Positions 52,485-60,973 of a stretch of DNA of 64,000 bases are shown one piece after another. The notes beneath the pieces are model-generated. The model was not told where the DNA came from and made no database searches. It worked only from the letters and a program-made list of their open reading frames with translations. The position numbers and the translations under genes were made by a program. Origin of the DNA: KACC-23026 sp963829575 (GTDB lineage Bacteria; Bacillota; Bacilli; Bacillales; Sporolactobacillaceae). The stretch lies in NCBI GenBank assembly GCA_963829575.1, contig CAWHJF010000012.1, positions 620,001 through 684,000 on the forward strand, given 5' to 3'. Positions within the stretch are counted from its first letter, which is position 1, and the number at the start of each line of letters is the position of its first letter.

Positions 52485-53304
52485 GCGAAGCCCAAGGCGA
52501 CGAAAAAAGCATGAGGGACATGAGGATGGCGAGCGTTGGATGGTCACCTATGCCGATATGATCACCTTGCTACTTGTGTTTTTCATTATTCTTTATTCCA
52601 TGAGTTCCCTGCAACTTGATCGGTTCAATGCCGTTGTGAATTCGTTAAAGTCCGCTTTTTCAGGGAATGCGATTGTGAATCAATCGCAGAATCCACCGAC
52701 GACGACGTATGAAATTCCGGTAAATCAATCCGATATTGGCACGAAGAATCAGAAAGCATCCGAACAGCAGCAAACCCAAAGTGCTCAGCAAACTCAGACC
52801 CAGCACGCGCAACAAGAGAGTCAGCAGGACGCGGCCAAACTTGATAAACTCTACTTGCTGCTAGAAAACTATATTAATAAGAATCATCTGCAAGCGGATC
52901 TTGAACTGCAAAATATCTCGGCGGGCGTTCAGATCACCGTGAAGGATCATATTTTATTTGATCTCGGGCGAGCCGACATCAAATCCAATGCGGTACCGAT
53001 TTTGAAAAAAATGGGCGGGATTCTAAAAGCGGTGAACAACCCGATCAGTGTAGAAGGCTATACTGATAATTATCCGATTGGCCCGGGCGCGCCGTTTAAA
53101 AACAACTGGGAGTTATCCGGCGCCCGCGCTGAAAATGTCATGATGTTCTTGATTAATCAGGATAAGGTCAAACCGGATCGACTTAGTTTTGTTGGGTTTG
53201 GCGAATATCATCCGCGCGTCCCGAATGATACCGAAGCCCACAAAGCGATGAATCGCCGCGTCAATATCGTCATCCAGCGCGTCGGCGTTCCAACATCCAA
53301 TTAA
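52477..53304 (+). CDS. motB: Flagellar motor stator protein MotB
   Basis: 275 residues from ATG 52477, overlapping the motA stop by 8 bp. A basic N-terminus, then WMVTYADMITLLLVFFIIL with the proton-carrying Asp27 at the start of the single membrane span. A Gln/Ser-rich linker (about 80-120) follows, then an OmpA-like peptidoglycan-binding domain (VEGYTDNYPIG, ELSGARAENVMMFLI, RVNIVIQ). It anchors the stator to the wall. The Asp and Ala-Asp-Met context indicate a proton-type MotB. No other flagellar gene is in the window. Confidence 0.93.
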   Translation: MARRSPRRRKKHEGHEDGERWMVTYADMITLLLVFFIILYSMSSLQLDRFNAVVNSLKSAFSGNAIVNQSQNPPTTTYEIPVNQSDIGTKNQKASEQQQTQSAQQTQTQHAQQESQQDAAKLDKLYLLLENYINKNHLQADLELQNISAGVQITVKDHILFDLGRADIKSNAVPILKKMGGILKAVNNPISVEGYTDNYPIGPGAPFKNNWELSGARAENVMMFLINQDKVKPDRLSFVGFGEYHPRVPNDTEAHKAMNRRVNIVIQRVGVPTSN

Positions 53305-53317
53305 TAGAAGAAACGCG

Positions 53318-53348
53318 AACCTCCTTCTCAATATGAAGGAGGTTTTTT
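53318..53348 (+). terminator. Terminator of motAB
   Basis: AACCTCCTTC pairs with GAAGGAGGTT, followed by TTTT. Confidence 0.88.
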
Positions 53349-54063
53349 GGTGTGGGCTTGGCTCTCACTAAGGGGTTGTTTATTTGGGGGAGAGTCTGAG
53401 GTGACCGCCCTAATGCGAGCGAGACTCTATTACGGTCGGGGTGCAATGAGGCCGCCTATTACAAGAAAACCACTTTTCAAAGCCTTGTGAGTCGTAATAG
53501 ATCCTCGTAACCTCCATAAATCATCACACCACACTTACCATAATTTCCCATCCCACCAAAAAGAATAGGCTTACACGTCACACTTGTTTAAGTTGCCTGA
53601 AAACACGCGTGTAAAAAATTAGTAAAACTGGAAGCGCAAGACTAGTTTTATACCAAACTTTAGGACCTGCATCCGAATCCTTCCAAGTCAGGAAAGACTT
53701 CCAGCACCGATTCAGCCTCTATTAAACAATGTGACATTCTCCCTTAATTTGTTTGTAACATTTCTTCGTTAAGATTACCTTGTAAACAGCGAATGACAGA
53801 ATTCGACACTGTTCAAATGATCTCGAACACCGAACACGCGTACACACTAAGGTTCAGTTTTTGGCGGGAACTCGATTCCCCACAAAGAGATCACCAAAAT
53901 ATAAGTTTCGAACTTTTTTAAAACTGAATATTGAAAATTCACCAATTCACCAATACCAATTCTACCAAACTTCGAAGTTAATTGAACAGGCTTTTCGAAT
54001 GCACGCTTAACACCACCATTCACACACATCAACGCACAACTCAACTTCTAGGGGGATGCACAC
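53349..54063. other. Long upstream spacer of the endopeptidase gene
   Basis: CTATTAC at 53427 and 53456 (29 bp apart) and the inverted GTAATAG at 53494 form a degenerate word element. TGTAAA-N5-AGTAAA at 53610-53626 is one base from the WalR box (TGTWAH-N5-TGTWAH). No gene is seen; the last 300 bp may be a long 5' leader. Confidence 0.45.
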
Positions 54064-55098
54064 ATGGTTATTAAAACACTCACAAAAAAAGTCCTAATCA
54101 CAACCGCCATGGCGAGTTCACTTTTTGTCCTGCCACACGTCGCACCAACTCATCATGCACATGCCGCGACAATCACGATCAACACGACACATCAGGTCCT
54201 GTCCAACGGAAGTTACGGGAGTGCGGTTAAGTCGCTCCAAACCCGCCTCGACCAGCTCGGCTATTTCAACTATAAGATCGACGGGGCATACGGACCGCTT
54301 ACTGAAGGGTCTGTAAAAAAGTTCCAAAGAGCCAACCACCTTGTTGTCGATGGAGTGGCCGGACCTAATACGCTTGGCAAATTATTTAACAGCACATCTA
54401 GCACACCAGCCAAGGTCAGCGCGCCAGCCAAAACACGCTCAATTTCAATTTCAACTTCAACTTCTATGAGCCTGAAGACCGTTCAATCCAAACTCCAAAA
54501 TCTCGGTTACTATCATGATTCAATCGATGGCGTCTACGGACCACATACTCGCGCAGCGGTGATGGGTTTCCAAAGAAACAACCATCTCGTGGTAGACGGT
54601 ATTCCAGGACCCAATACTAAAGCGAAGCTAGCGAGCTCAAGTGCAGTCGGTGCCTCCTCGGGGTCAAGCCGTTCGACAATTAGTGGAACGGTGAGTTCGA
54701 GCAAATCAGGCAACACGATCAAAACGACTTCATTTAGCAGCACATCGCAAGCGGATCAAATCATTGCGGATGCCAAAGCCCTTCAAGGCATTCAATACAA
54801 ATGGGGCGGAACGACAACGAGTGGATTTGATTGCAGTGGGTACACACAATATGTGTTCAGAGAAAACGGCATCTCCCTTCCGCGCACGGCAGCTCAGCAA
54901 TATGCGAGTGGCAAGCCAACAAGTCTAGTACCAGGTGTTCTCGTATTCTTCTCAACGATTTCCTCGGGTGTCTCCCATGTTGGAATTTATATCGGGAACA
55001 ACGAGTTCATCAGTGCTACAACTTCAAGAGGGGTTTATATCAACAGCATGGACAACCCTTACTGGAAACCGCGTTACCTTGGCGCACGCGCTTATTAA
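54064..55098 (+). CDS. Secreted NlpC/P60 endopeptidase with two peptidoglycan-binding domains
   Basis: 344 residues, start behind AGGGGG. A signal peptide (about 1-35, cut after HAHA). Two PG_binding_1 repeats (about 48-108 and 136-190), each with the GDG/GAYGP and VVDG-PNT core, are followed by a Ser/Thr linker and an NlpC/P60 catalytic domain (about 228-344) with Cys257 in SGFDCSGY and His305 in VSHVGIY. It cleaves stem peptides of peptidoglycan during growth or division. The WalR-like box far upstream would fit a wall hydrolase. Confidence 0.92.
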   Translation: MVIKTLTKKVLITTAMASSLFVLPHVAPTHHAHAATITINTTHQVLSNGSYGSAVKSLQTRLDQLGYFNYKIDGAYGPLTEGSVKKFQRANHLVVDGVAGPNTLGKLFNSTSSTPAKVSAPAKTRSISISTSTSMSLKTVQSKLQNLGYYHDSIDGVYGPHTRAAVMGFQRNNHLVVDGIPGPNTKAKLASSSAVGASSGSSRSTISGTVSSSKSGNTIKTTSFSSTSQADQIIADAKALQGIQYKWGGTTTSGFDCSGYTQYVFRENGISLPRTAAQQYASGKPTSLVPGVLVFFSTISSGVSHVGIYIGNNEFISATTSRGVYINSMDNPYWKPRYLGARAY

Positions 55099-55106
55099 TA
55101 GGAAAC

Positions 55107-55140
55107 TAAAAAAGACGAGACCACGGTCTCGTCTTTTTTA
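55107..55140. terminator. Terminator of the endopeptidase gene
   Basis: TAAAAAAGACGAGACC pairs with GGTCTCGTCTTTTTTA, a 16-bp stem. Confidence 0.9.
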
Positions 55141-55200
55141 TATGGGAGCGATGCGGGTGGTCAAAAAGAAGTCTACGAGAACGAATGCTTAGAAAGCCGA

Positions 55201-55255
55201 GATGACGCCCTCCAAACCGGAAAAAACCGGTCCAAAGGGCGTCATCCTTTTTTTA
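55201..55255 (+). terminator. Second terminator
   Basis: GATGACGCCCT (55201-55211) pairs with AGGGCGTCATC (55236-55246), with an inner ACCGG/CCGGT hairpin, then TTTTTTT. Confidence 0.8.
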
Positions 55256-55291
55256 TTACGATATGGTGGTTTACGTGGTTTGACTCTTTTT

Positions 55292-56542
55292 TTATAAAGC
55301 GTTCTCGAGCTTATCCAGTTTATCTTCTTCTCGTAAGTTGCCGAAGAGGACCAACAGAATCAAGGCGACGGCGGTGAAGGCGACCGGGAAAACGTACATC
55401 AAGCGATAGCCGATCGCGGCGGTCACGATCCCAAAAAGGAGCGAGCCGATCATGCGGCCGATCGCACTCGTGTTGCCGTAAAGGGCGGTGGCGGTACCGG
55501 GCTCACCGGGGATGAAGTCCTGAAAATAGCTGATCGCAATCCCATTCGTAACGGACACATAGGCGGCGCTTAGAATTTGGAAAATATAAATCTGCCAAGG
55601 GGCGGTCACAAAGAGAAAGGTGGAAAAATAGACAACGGAAATCAGAACACCGATCCGAATCAGAATTTTATTATCTATTTTCGTAGCAATCACACCAAAT
55701 GCAAGCATGAACGGAACTTCAAAAATAGGCGGAATGCTGAAAATGATGCCTATTTGAAAGTCTGACGCATGAAGGACGCGCGTCACAAATAGCGAAACAT
55801 CCATCATAGCCATCGTCATCGCGCCCTGAATGAGGGTAAACGCACCGAGATTGGCCATGATATAGGGGCGAAACACGTACTGAGAAAGTTTGGACTTGGC
55901 TCTAGCCCCAACTTGCACAGACGTTTTCGGATCACTTTTTAAAAAAAGGAGCGTCGTCATCATGATTACAAAATAGAAGAGGGCAGCGACGAGGTACAAA
56001 CCAGTAAAATGAAATTTTAATAGAACAAGAGACGCGATTGCGGGCCCGACTGTCCAAGACAGCGCGAAAAACATCCGAAACACATTCATGTAGAGCGGAA
56101 TGTCGCGCTTGTCGATATCGGCGGACGCGATCGATTCGCGTGAGTAAGCGAAAATTTGGGCGAAACTGCTGCTCGCAATCCCGATGATAAACATAGAGAT
56201 TAAGAGTAAAACGGTGTAATTTCGATTGAACGCAAAGCCAATATAACCAATCGTTCCGGCAAAAGCGGAAATAAGCAGCAGGCTGCGGCGGTTAATGCTG
56301 AAATCCGACAGACGCCCAATCAGCGTGTTAATGAACACCCCACAGATCGAGGTGAGCATCATGAACACCCCAAATGCAATATTGCTCATCCCCACTTCAT
56401 CAATTCCAAAAAGTGAGTTGTACGGCCCGACAAAAGATGAGGCAATCCCCAAGAATAAGTTAATAAAAATGAGAACAGCAAACCCCTTAACCTGAACGAG
56501 CGATAAAGAAGCTTGCTTTAACTGCATAAGGCCTGCTTTCAC
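55292..56542 (-). CDS. MFS sugar-efflux-like transporter (SET family type)
   Basis: 416 residues from GTG 56542, behind GGGGGGAAG. Twelve hydrophobic segments; a motif-A-like loop GRLSDFSINRR follows helix 2. The sequence around FGVFMMLTSICGVFINTLIGRLSD and YSRESIASADID is typical of the SetA/SotA-like sugar efflux group rather than drug exporters. Substrate unproven. It stands alone on the minus strand, convergent with the endopeptidase gene. Confidence 0.75.
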   Translation of the reverse strand: MKAGLMQLKQASLSLVQVKGFAVLIFINLFLGIASSFVGPYNSLFGIDEVGMSNIAFGVFMMLTSICGVFINTLIGRLSDFSINRRSLLLISAFAGTIGYIGFAFNRNYTVLLLISMFIIGIASSSFAQIFAYSRESIASADIDKRDIPLYMNVFRMFFALSWTVGPAIASLVLLKFHFTGLYLVAALFYFVIMMTTLLFLKSDPKTSVQVGARAKSKLSQYVFRPYIMANLGAFTLIQGAMTMAMMDVSLFVTRVLHASDFQIGIIFSIPPIFEVPFMLAFGVIATKIDNKILIRIGVLISVVYFSTFLFVTAPWQIYIFQILSAAYVSVTNGIAISYFQDFIPGEPGTATALYGNTSAIGRMIGSLLFGIVTAAIGYRLMYVFPVAFTAVALILLVLFGNLREEDKLDKLENAL

Positions 56543-56751
56543 GTTGTCTTCCCCCCATATTAAAAATGATCATTAAAGCATTAATTGGTTCCTGAAGCGG
56601 TTTCGAATCAATTTAGAGTGATGCAAGTCGACACCTTCCGAGCGGTTCCTGTTGCCTATAATGTTAATAGTGAGTGATGCCAGTTAGCCAGGATCAGGAC
56701 GGCACTTCTCAATTTGAATCCAACCAAATCAAGCTGGAATGAGAGGAATTT

Positions 56752-56841
56752 GCCGATTTAATAAGAAAACCCGCCGATTAGTGGGAGGAGCCCACCGATT
56801 TAATTGAGATTTCCGCCGATTTAATCAAAAAATGCGTCGAT
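56752..56841. repeat. Word repeat GCCGATT at exact 21-bp steps
   Basis: CCGATT occurs at 56753, 56774, 56795 and 56816, with TCGATT at 56837: four successive 21-bp steps. Only the first 7-10 bases (GCCGATTTAA) are conserved; the other 11-14 differ. The rest of the 640-bp spacer 56543-57185 is AT-rich without a gene. Confidence 0.75.
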
Positions 56842-57125
56842 TCCCAGAGACTTGCGAGTTAATCATCTGGAGACTCTTTTTGAATCCAATCCATTTAAGC
56901 TAGATTGAAAGGCTCCAAACAATAATTATACGTGATCCGAAATAAAATGCACCTGTTATGTTTGGTTTTGGGAAGAAAATTAGAAACGTTCAAAACGTCG
57001 GTTAAATCGTGCAAAACCACGCATAAAGAGTCAGGGGTGCTCAAGAAATGAAAAGTGATTGGGCGTTAATAAGGGAAGGCGGCAAGTTCTTTTTTGGTGA
57101 ATTGAGCCCCAGTGGGTCAAAACAC

Positions 57126-57154
57126 AAAAAGCCCCCTCGCATAAAGGGGGCTTT
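57126..57154 (-). terminator. Terminator of the first aldo/keto reductase gene
   Basis: AAAGCCCCCT pairs with AGGGGGCTTT; TTTTT on the minus strand. A second hairpin (GTGGGAGG/CCTCCAC) lies between it and the stop. Confidence 0.85.
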
Positions 57155-57185
57155 AAGAGTGGGAGGCTCGCCTCCACTGACTAAA

Positions 57186-58130
57186 TTAGTTTGCTAAAAT
57201 GCTATTGATTGTCTCAAGCACATCCGCGTCAAGTTTCACACCAGATGCTTTAGCATTTTCTTCAATTTGATCCGGGCGGCTCGCACCAACAAGCGCACTC
57301 GCAACATTGGGTTGTCTCAAGACCCAGGCTAAGGCGAGTTGAGCCATTGAAATGCCGAGCTCCTGAGCCACTTGGGTCAATTTGTCTACTTTTTCCAAAT
57401 TCGCCTCGGTTAGAAGGCCACTAATCATTTTGCTGTTTTCCGCGGCGCGGCTGCCTTTTGGCGGCTCAGCACCTTTCTTGTACTTGCCGGTGAGGACGCC
57501 TTGTCCAAGCGGGGACCAGACGACTTGGCCGATGCCTTGCTTTTCGCTGACCGGAATGATTTCTTTCTCGATCTTCGGATAAAGCATGCTGTACTGCGGC
57601 TGGTTGGCCACAAAACGGTCGAGCAATTTCTTGTCGGCGAGGTGCGCAGCCTCAGTAATTTGCTCGGCGGTCCATTCGCTCACACCGATGTAGAGCACTT
57701 TACCTTGACGAACGAGATCGTCGAGCGCCCGAAGCGTTTCTTCAAGCGGCGTCTCGGTGTCGAACCGATGGCAATAGTAGAGATCGATGTAGTCGACGTC
57801 CAGGCGCTTTAAGCTGGCATTCGCTTGCTCAGTAATGTGCTTGCGCGAAAGGCCACGGTCGTTCGGGCCTTCGCCCATGTCGCCGAACACTTTTGTTGCG
57901 AGCACATAAGATTCGCGCGAGAATTTCTTAATCGCTTTAGCGACCACTTTTTCTGCCTCGCCGCGCATGTAGACATTCGCAGTATCGAAAAAATTGATGC
58001 CAAGGTCATAGGCTTTGTGAATGGTGTTGATGGCATTTTCTTCGGCAACATATCCACCATATGTGAGCCAGCTGCCAAGGCTGATTTCACTGACTTTGAG
58101 GCCGGTGCGGCCAAGATGACGATATTCCAT
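57186..58130 (-). CDS. Aldo/keto reductase (YajO/Kv-beta-like), copy 1
   Basis: 314 residues. AKR barrel with the catalytic tetrad Asp49, Tyr54, Lys80 and His121 (FFDTANVY, ATKVFG, LYYCHRFD) and a C-terminal NADPH-binding segment ALVGASRPDQIEEN. The sequence resembles the voltage-gated-channel beta-subunit/YghZ group. It reduces aldehydes or ketones with NADPH. Copy 2 lies immediately upstream on the same strand and is mostly identical, so this is a tandem duplication. A GCCGATT word element lies between the copies. Confidence 0.9.
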   Translation of the reverse strand: MEYRHLGRTGLKVSEISLGSWLTYGGYVAEENAINTIHKAYDLGINFFDTANVYMRGEAEKVVAKAIKKFSRESYVLATKVFGDMGEGPNDRGLSRKHITEQANASLKRLDVDYIDLYYCHRFDTETPLEETLRALDDLVRQGKVLYIGVSEWTAEQITEAAHLADKKLLDRFVANQPQYSMLYPKIEKEIIPVSEKQGIGQVVWSPLGQGVLTGKYKKGAEPPKGSRAAENSKMISGLLTEANLEKVDKLTQVAQELGISMAQLALAWVLRQPNVASALVGASRPDQIEENAKASGVKLDADVLETINSILAN

Positions 58131-58206
58131 GAATGAAAAACCTCCTGAATGATTGATTGGTTGGTTTGAAATAAGTGGTGATTTTAGGGATGTGGTCGGC
58201 GTTTTC

Positions 58207-58277
58207 GCCGATTAAAATGAAATTTGAGCCGATTAACGAGTGAAAGTCGCCGATTTAATCAAAAAGCCCGCCGATTT
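58207..58277. repeat. Word repeat GCCGATT at exact 21-bp steps (second locus)
   Basis: CCGATT at 58208, 58229, 58250 and 58271; three 21-bp steps. Same word as at 56752, but the intervening 11-14 bases differ from unit to unit and between loci. A GTCGGCG at 58196 may be an inverted outlier. Confidence 0.75.
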
Positions 58278-58315
58278 AAACCCCAACCCCAAAATCCCCA
58301 CCGTTCTTAAATAAA

Positions 58316-58344
58316 TGTGGGAGGCTCAACGCACAACCTCCCAC
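58316..58344 (-). terminator. Hairpin after the second aldo/keto reductase gene
   Basis: GTGGGAGG pairs with CCTCCCAC; the stem resembles the hairpin after copy 1, so it was probably duplicated with the gene. T-tract poor. Confidence 0.5.
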
Positions 58345-58358
58345 CCCCTCATTATGAA

Positions 58359-59300
58359 TTAACCTAAAATGCCTTCGATTTTTTCAAGAACGTCAGCGCT
58401 TAGCTTGACGCCAGACGCTTTGACATTATCTTCAATTTGCTCTGGGCGGCTGGCACCAACAAGGGCACTCGCAACGCCAGGCTGGCGCAAAATCCAAGCA
58501 AGAGCAAGTTGCGGCATAGAGAGGCCAAGATCGGCTGCGATTGGCTTCAATTGCTCAACTTTTTTAAGATTAGCATCAGTTAAATGGCCTTCAATCGCCT
58601 TCACACCCGAAGCAGCACGGCTGCCTTCAGGTGGCGCTTCGCCAATTTTATATTTACCCGTCAACACACCTTGAGCAAGAGGGGAGAATACCACTTGTCC
58701 AATGCCATGCTTGTCGCTAACAGGAAGCACGGACTCTTCAATATAACGGTTCAACATGCTGTATTGCGGTTGGTTCACGACAATGCGATCCAACAATTTT
58801 TTATCTGCAAGATGAACAGCGTCCGTAATTTGCTCGGCGGTCCACTCGCTCACACCCACGTAAAGCACTTTGCCTTGGCGTACGAGATCATCGAGCGCGC
58901 GCAGCGTTTCTTCAAGCGGGGTTTCTTTGTCATAACGGTGGCAATAGTAGATGTCCACATAATCCACATCGAGGCGCTTTAAGCTGGCATTCGCCTGCTC
59001 AATAATGTGTTTGCGCGACAAACCACGATCGTTCGGACCTTCACCCATTGGCCAGAACACTTTCGTCGCAAGAACATACGAATCACGTTGGAATTTCTTA
59101 ATCGCTTTACCGACTACTTTTTCAGCTTCGCCCGTCATGTAGACGTTCGCCGTATCAAAAAAGTTGATGCCAAGATCATAAGCCTTGTGAATCGTGTTCA
59201 CAGCATTTTCCTCTGCCACATAACCCGCATAGGTAAGCCAGCTTCCAAGACTGATTTCACTCACTTTGAGTCCAGTGTTGCCAAGACGACGATATTCCAT
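58359..59300 (-). CDS. Aldo/keto reductase (YajO/Kv-beta-like), copy 2
   Basis: 313 residues from ATG 59300, behind GGAGGG; a longer frame from 59348 has no site. Same tetrad positions as copy 1 (Asp49, Tyr54, Lys80, His121) and nearly the same sequence through residue 150, with more change near the C-terminus (ALVGASRPEQIEDN kept). Differences around ATKVFWPMGEG, next to the active-site Lys, could alter substrate range. Both copies have their own ribosome site. Confidence 0.9.
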   Translation of the reverse strand: MEYRRLGNTGLKVSEISLGSWLTYAGYVAEENAVNTIHKAYDLGINFFDTANVYMTGEAEKVVGKAIKKFQRDSYVLATKVFWPMGEGPNDRGLSRKHIIEQANASLKRLDVDYVDIYYCHRYDKETPLEETLRALDDLVRQGKVLYVGVSEWTAEQITDAVHLADKKLLDRIVVNQPQYSMLNRYIEESVLPVSDKHGIGQVVFSPLAQGVLTGKYKIGEAPPEGSRAASGVKAIEGHLTDANLKKVEQLKPIAADLGLSMPQLALAWILRQPGVASALVGASRPEQIEDNVKASGVKLSADVLEKIEGILG

Positions 59301-59400
59301 AGTGTGATTCCCTCCAATTAGTATAAAAATATATAGAAAATGCCCCAAACCGGTTCATTTTGCTATTAAAAAAATAGGGGTCTATATAGGGCGGGGGATC

Positions 59401-59446
59401 GCGGATCGGATGTCCGCTCCCGAAGATCGGCGGACACCGATTCCGC
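59401..59446. repeat. Mini word-pair element, GCGGA/TCCGC, 29-bp step
   Basis: GCGGA at 59401 and 59430; TCCGC at 59413 and 59442; both steps 29 bp. Each GCGGA can pair with the following TCCGC. Confidence 0.5.
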
Positions 59447-59496
59447 TAAACCCGCCAAAGGGGCCGCCCACCCATTTCATTAAATATTACTGTACA

Positions 59497-60750
59497 TTAC
59501 TTTTTTTCCATAAACGCTTCAATCTCTTCAACGGTTCTTGGGAGGTCCGGCGTGAGCACTTCATAACCCGTTTCGGTAACGAGGACGTCGTCTTCGATTC
59601 GGATGCCGATCCCTTCCTCAGCGATGTAAAGGCCAGGTTCAACCGTGAGAATCATTCCAGGTTCAAGCAGACGCTCACCTTTTCCGTAGCTGCCGACGTC
59701 ATGGGTGTCGAGGCCGAGATAATGGCTGACTCCATGGAAATAGATGTCAAACAAGTCACCCGGTTCTTTAATCAACCCAATCGCCATGCAGTCTTTCGCC
59801 AAAAGTTCTTTGGTGCGCTCTTGAAGCGAGGCAAACGGAATGCCCGGCTTGATCATAGCGGTAACCTCATGAAGCGCGTTTAACACAATATTATAGAGTG
59901 TTTTTTGGCGCTCGCTAAATTTTCCATTAATAGGGAAGGTGTAACTGATGTCGGCGTTGTAATAATTCCACTGCCCACCAAGATCCAGAAGCACCAAATC
60001 GCCGTCTTTTGTATCGCTATTATTCTTGTTGTAGTGAAGAATCGTGGCGTTTTGCCCAGCCGCTGCAATCGTATGGAAGGCATGATGCTTCACACCGCGC
60101 GTTTTCAAGCCAAAATCAAAATAGGCTTCAATTTCAGTTTCATTCATGCCTGGCTTCGCGTGCTGAAGCGTAAATTTAATGGCTTCAGACGTAATATCTC
60201 CAGCTTTTTTAATTTCCGCAACTTCTTCTGAGGTCTTAAGCACGCGCAACTCACAAATCTGCTCATACGCATTATGAACGTTCAACTGCGGATAGCGCTT
60301 CTTAATGTCCTCCGCGAACAGGTGTGAAGCGGTTTGCGGTGCATCCCATTGTCTCCGCTCGAGGTCAAGATACAGATTCTGATAGGGATGGGCAAAAAGC
60401 TCTCTTTGAATATAAGCATGAAAATCTTCTATGTATTGGACGTTGTCGATCCCGGATGCCGCCATGGCAGCGGGCGCATTAATCGTCTCGCCTTCCCAGC
60501 GCGCTTTAACAGGGTCTGGTTTTTGAATAAACAGCGTTTCGCTCAATTGGCCGTTTGCTTTACCAAGCACCAAAATCACTTTAGGCTCATCAATTCCAGT
60601 GAGATAATAAAAGTTACGATTGGGAATAAACTCATAGGCTTCATCCGCGGATTTCTGCGGCGCTTCCCCAGCGAAAAAAACAGCCAGTGAATCGTCTTCA
60701 AACTGTCCCGCCAAACGGCTTCGATTGTTAGCAAAAAATGAATGTTCCAT
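59497..60750 (-). CDS. Xaa-Pro aminopeptidase (M24B)
   Basis: 417 residues. An N-terminal creatinase-like domain (about 1-170) precedes a pita-bread M24 domain with the five dimetal ligands: DLGG, NADISYTFP, HGVSHYLGLDTHDVG, TVEPGLY and GIRIEDDV. It removes the N-terminal residue before proline in peptides; cytoplasmic. This resembles the PepP/AMP type with Mn, longer than the 350-residue B. subtilis YqhT/YkvY group. Single gene with a convergent-free upstream spacer that carries array 6. Confidence 0.9.
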   Translation of the reverse strand: MEHSFFANNRSRLAGQFEDDSLAVFFAGEAPQKSADEAYEFIPNRNFYYLTGIDEPKVILVLGKANGQLSETLFIQKPDPVKARWEGETINAPAAMAASGIDNVQYIEDFHAYIQRELFAHPYQNLYLDLERRQWDAPQTASHLFAEDIKKRYPQLNVHNAYEQICELRVLKTSEEVAEIKKAGDITSEAIKFTLQHAKPGMNETEIEAYFDFGLKTRGVKHHAFHTIAAAGQNATILHYNKNNSDTKDGDLVLLDLGGQWNYYNADISYTFPINGKFSERQKTLYNIVLNALHEVTAMIKPGIPFASLQERTKELLAKDCMAIGLIKEPGDLFDIYFHGVSHYLGLDTHDVGSYGKGERLLEPGMILTVEPGLYIAEEGIGIRIEDDVLVTETGYEVLTPDLPRTVEEIEAFMEKK

Positions 60751-60973
60751 TTCATTGACCCCTCACTTTTTCTCTAAAATTTTTCGTTCAAAAAAGATGT
60801 GCCCTTACATGTATTGGGGATGCCTCTAAACCACAATCCTTTAAGGCGAAAGGTTTAGCTTCCCGTAAATCCTATTAAAAGATTCAATACTTTGGAAAAA
60901 TTGCTAGCGTTACCATTTTATCATGAATGAACGAAAAAAACCTCTAGAGTGACTTATAGGAGAGAAGGGCAGT

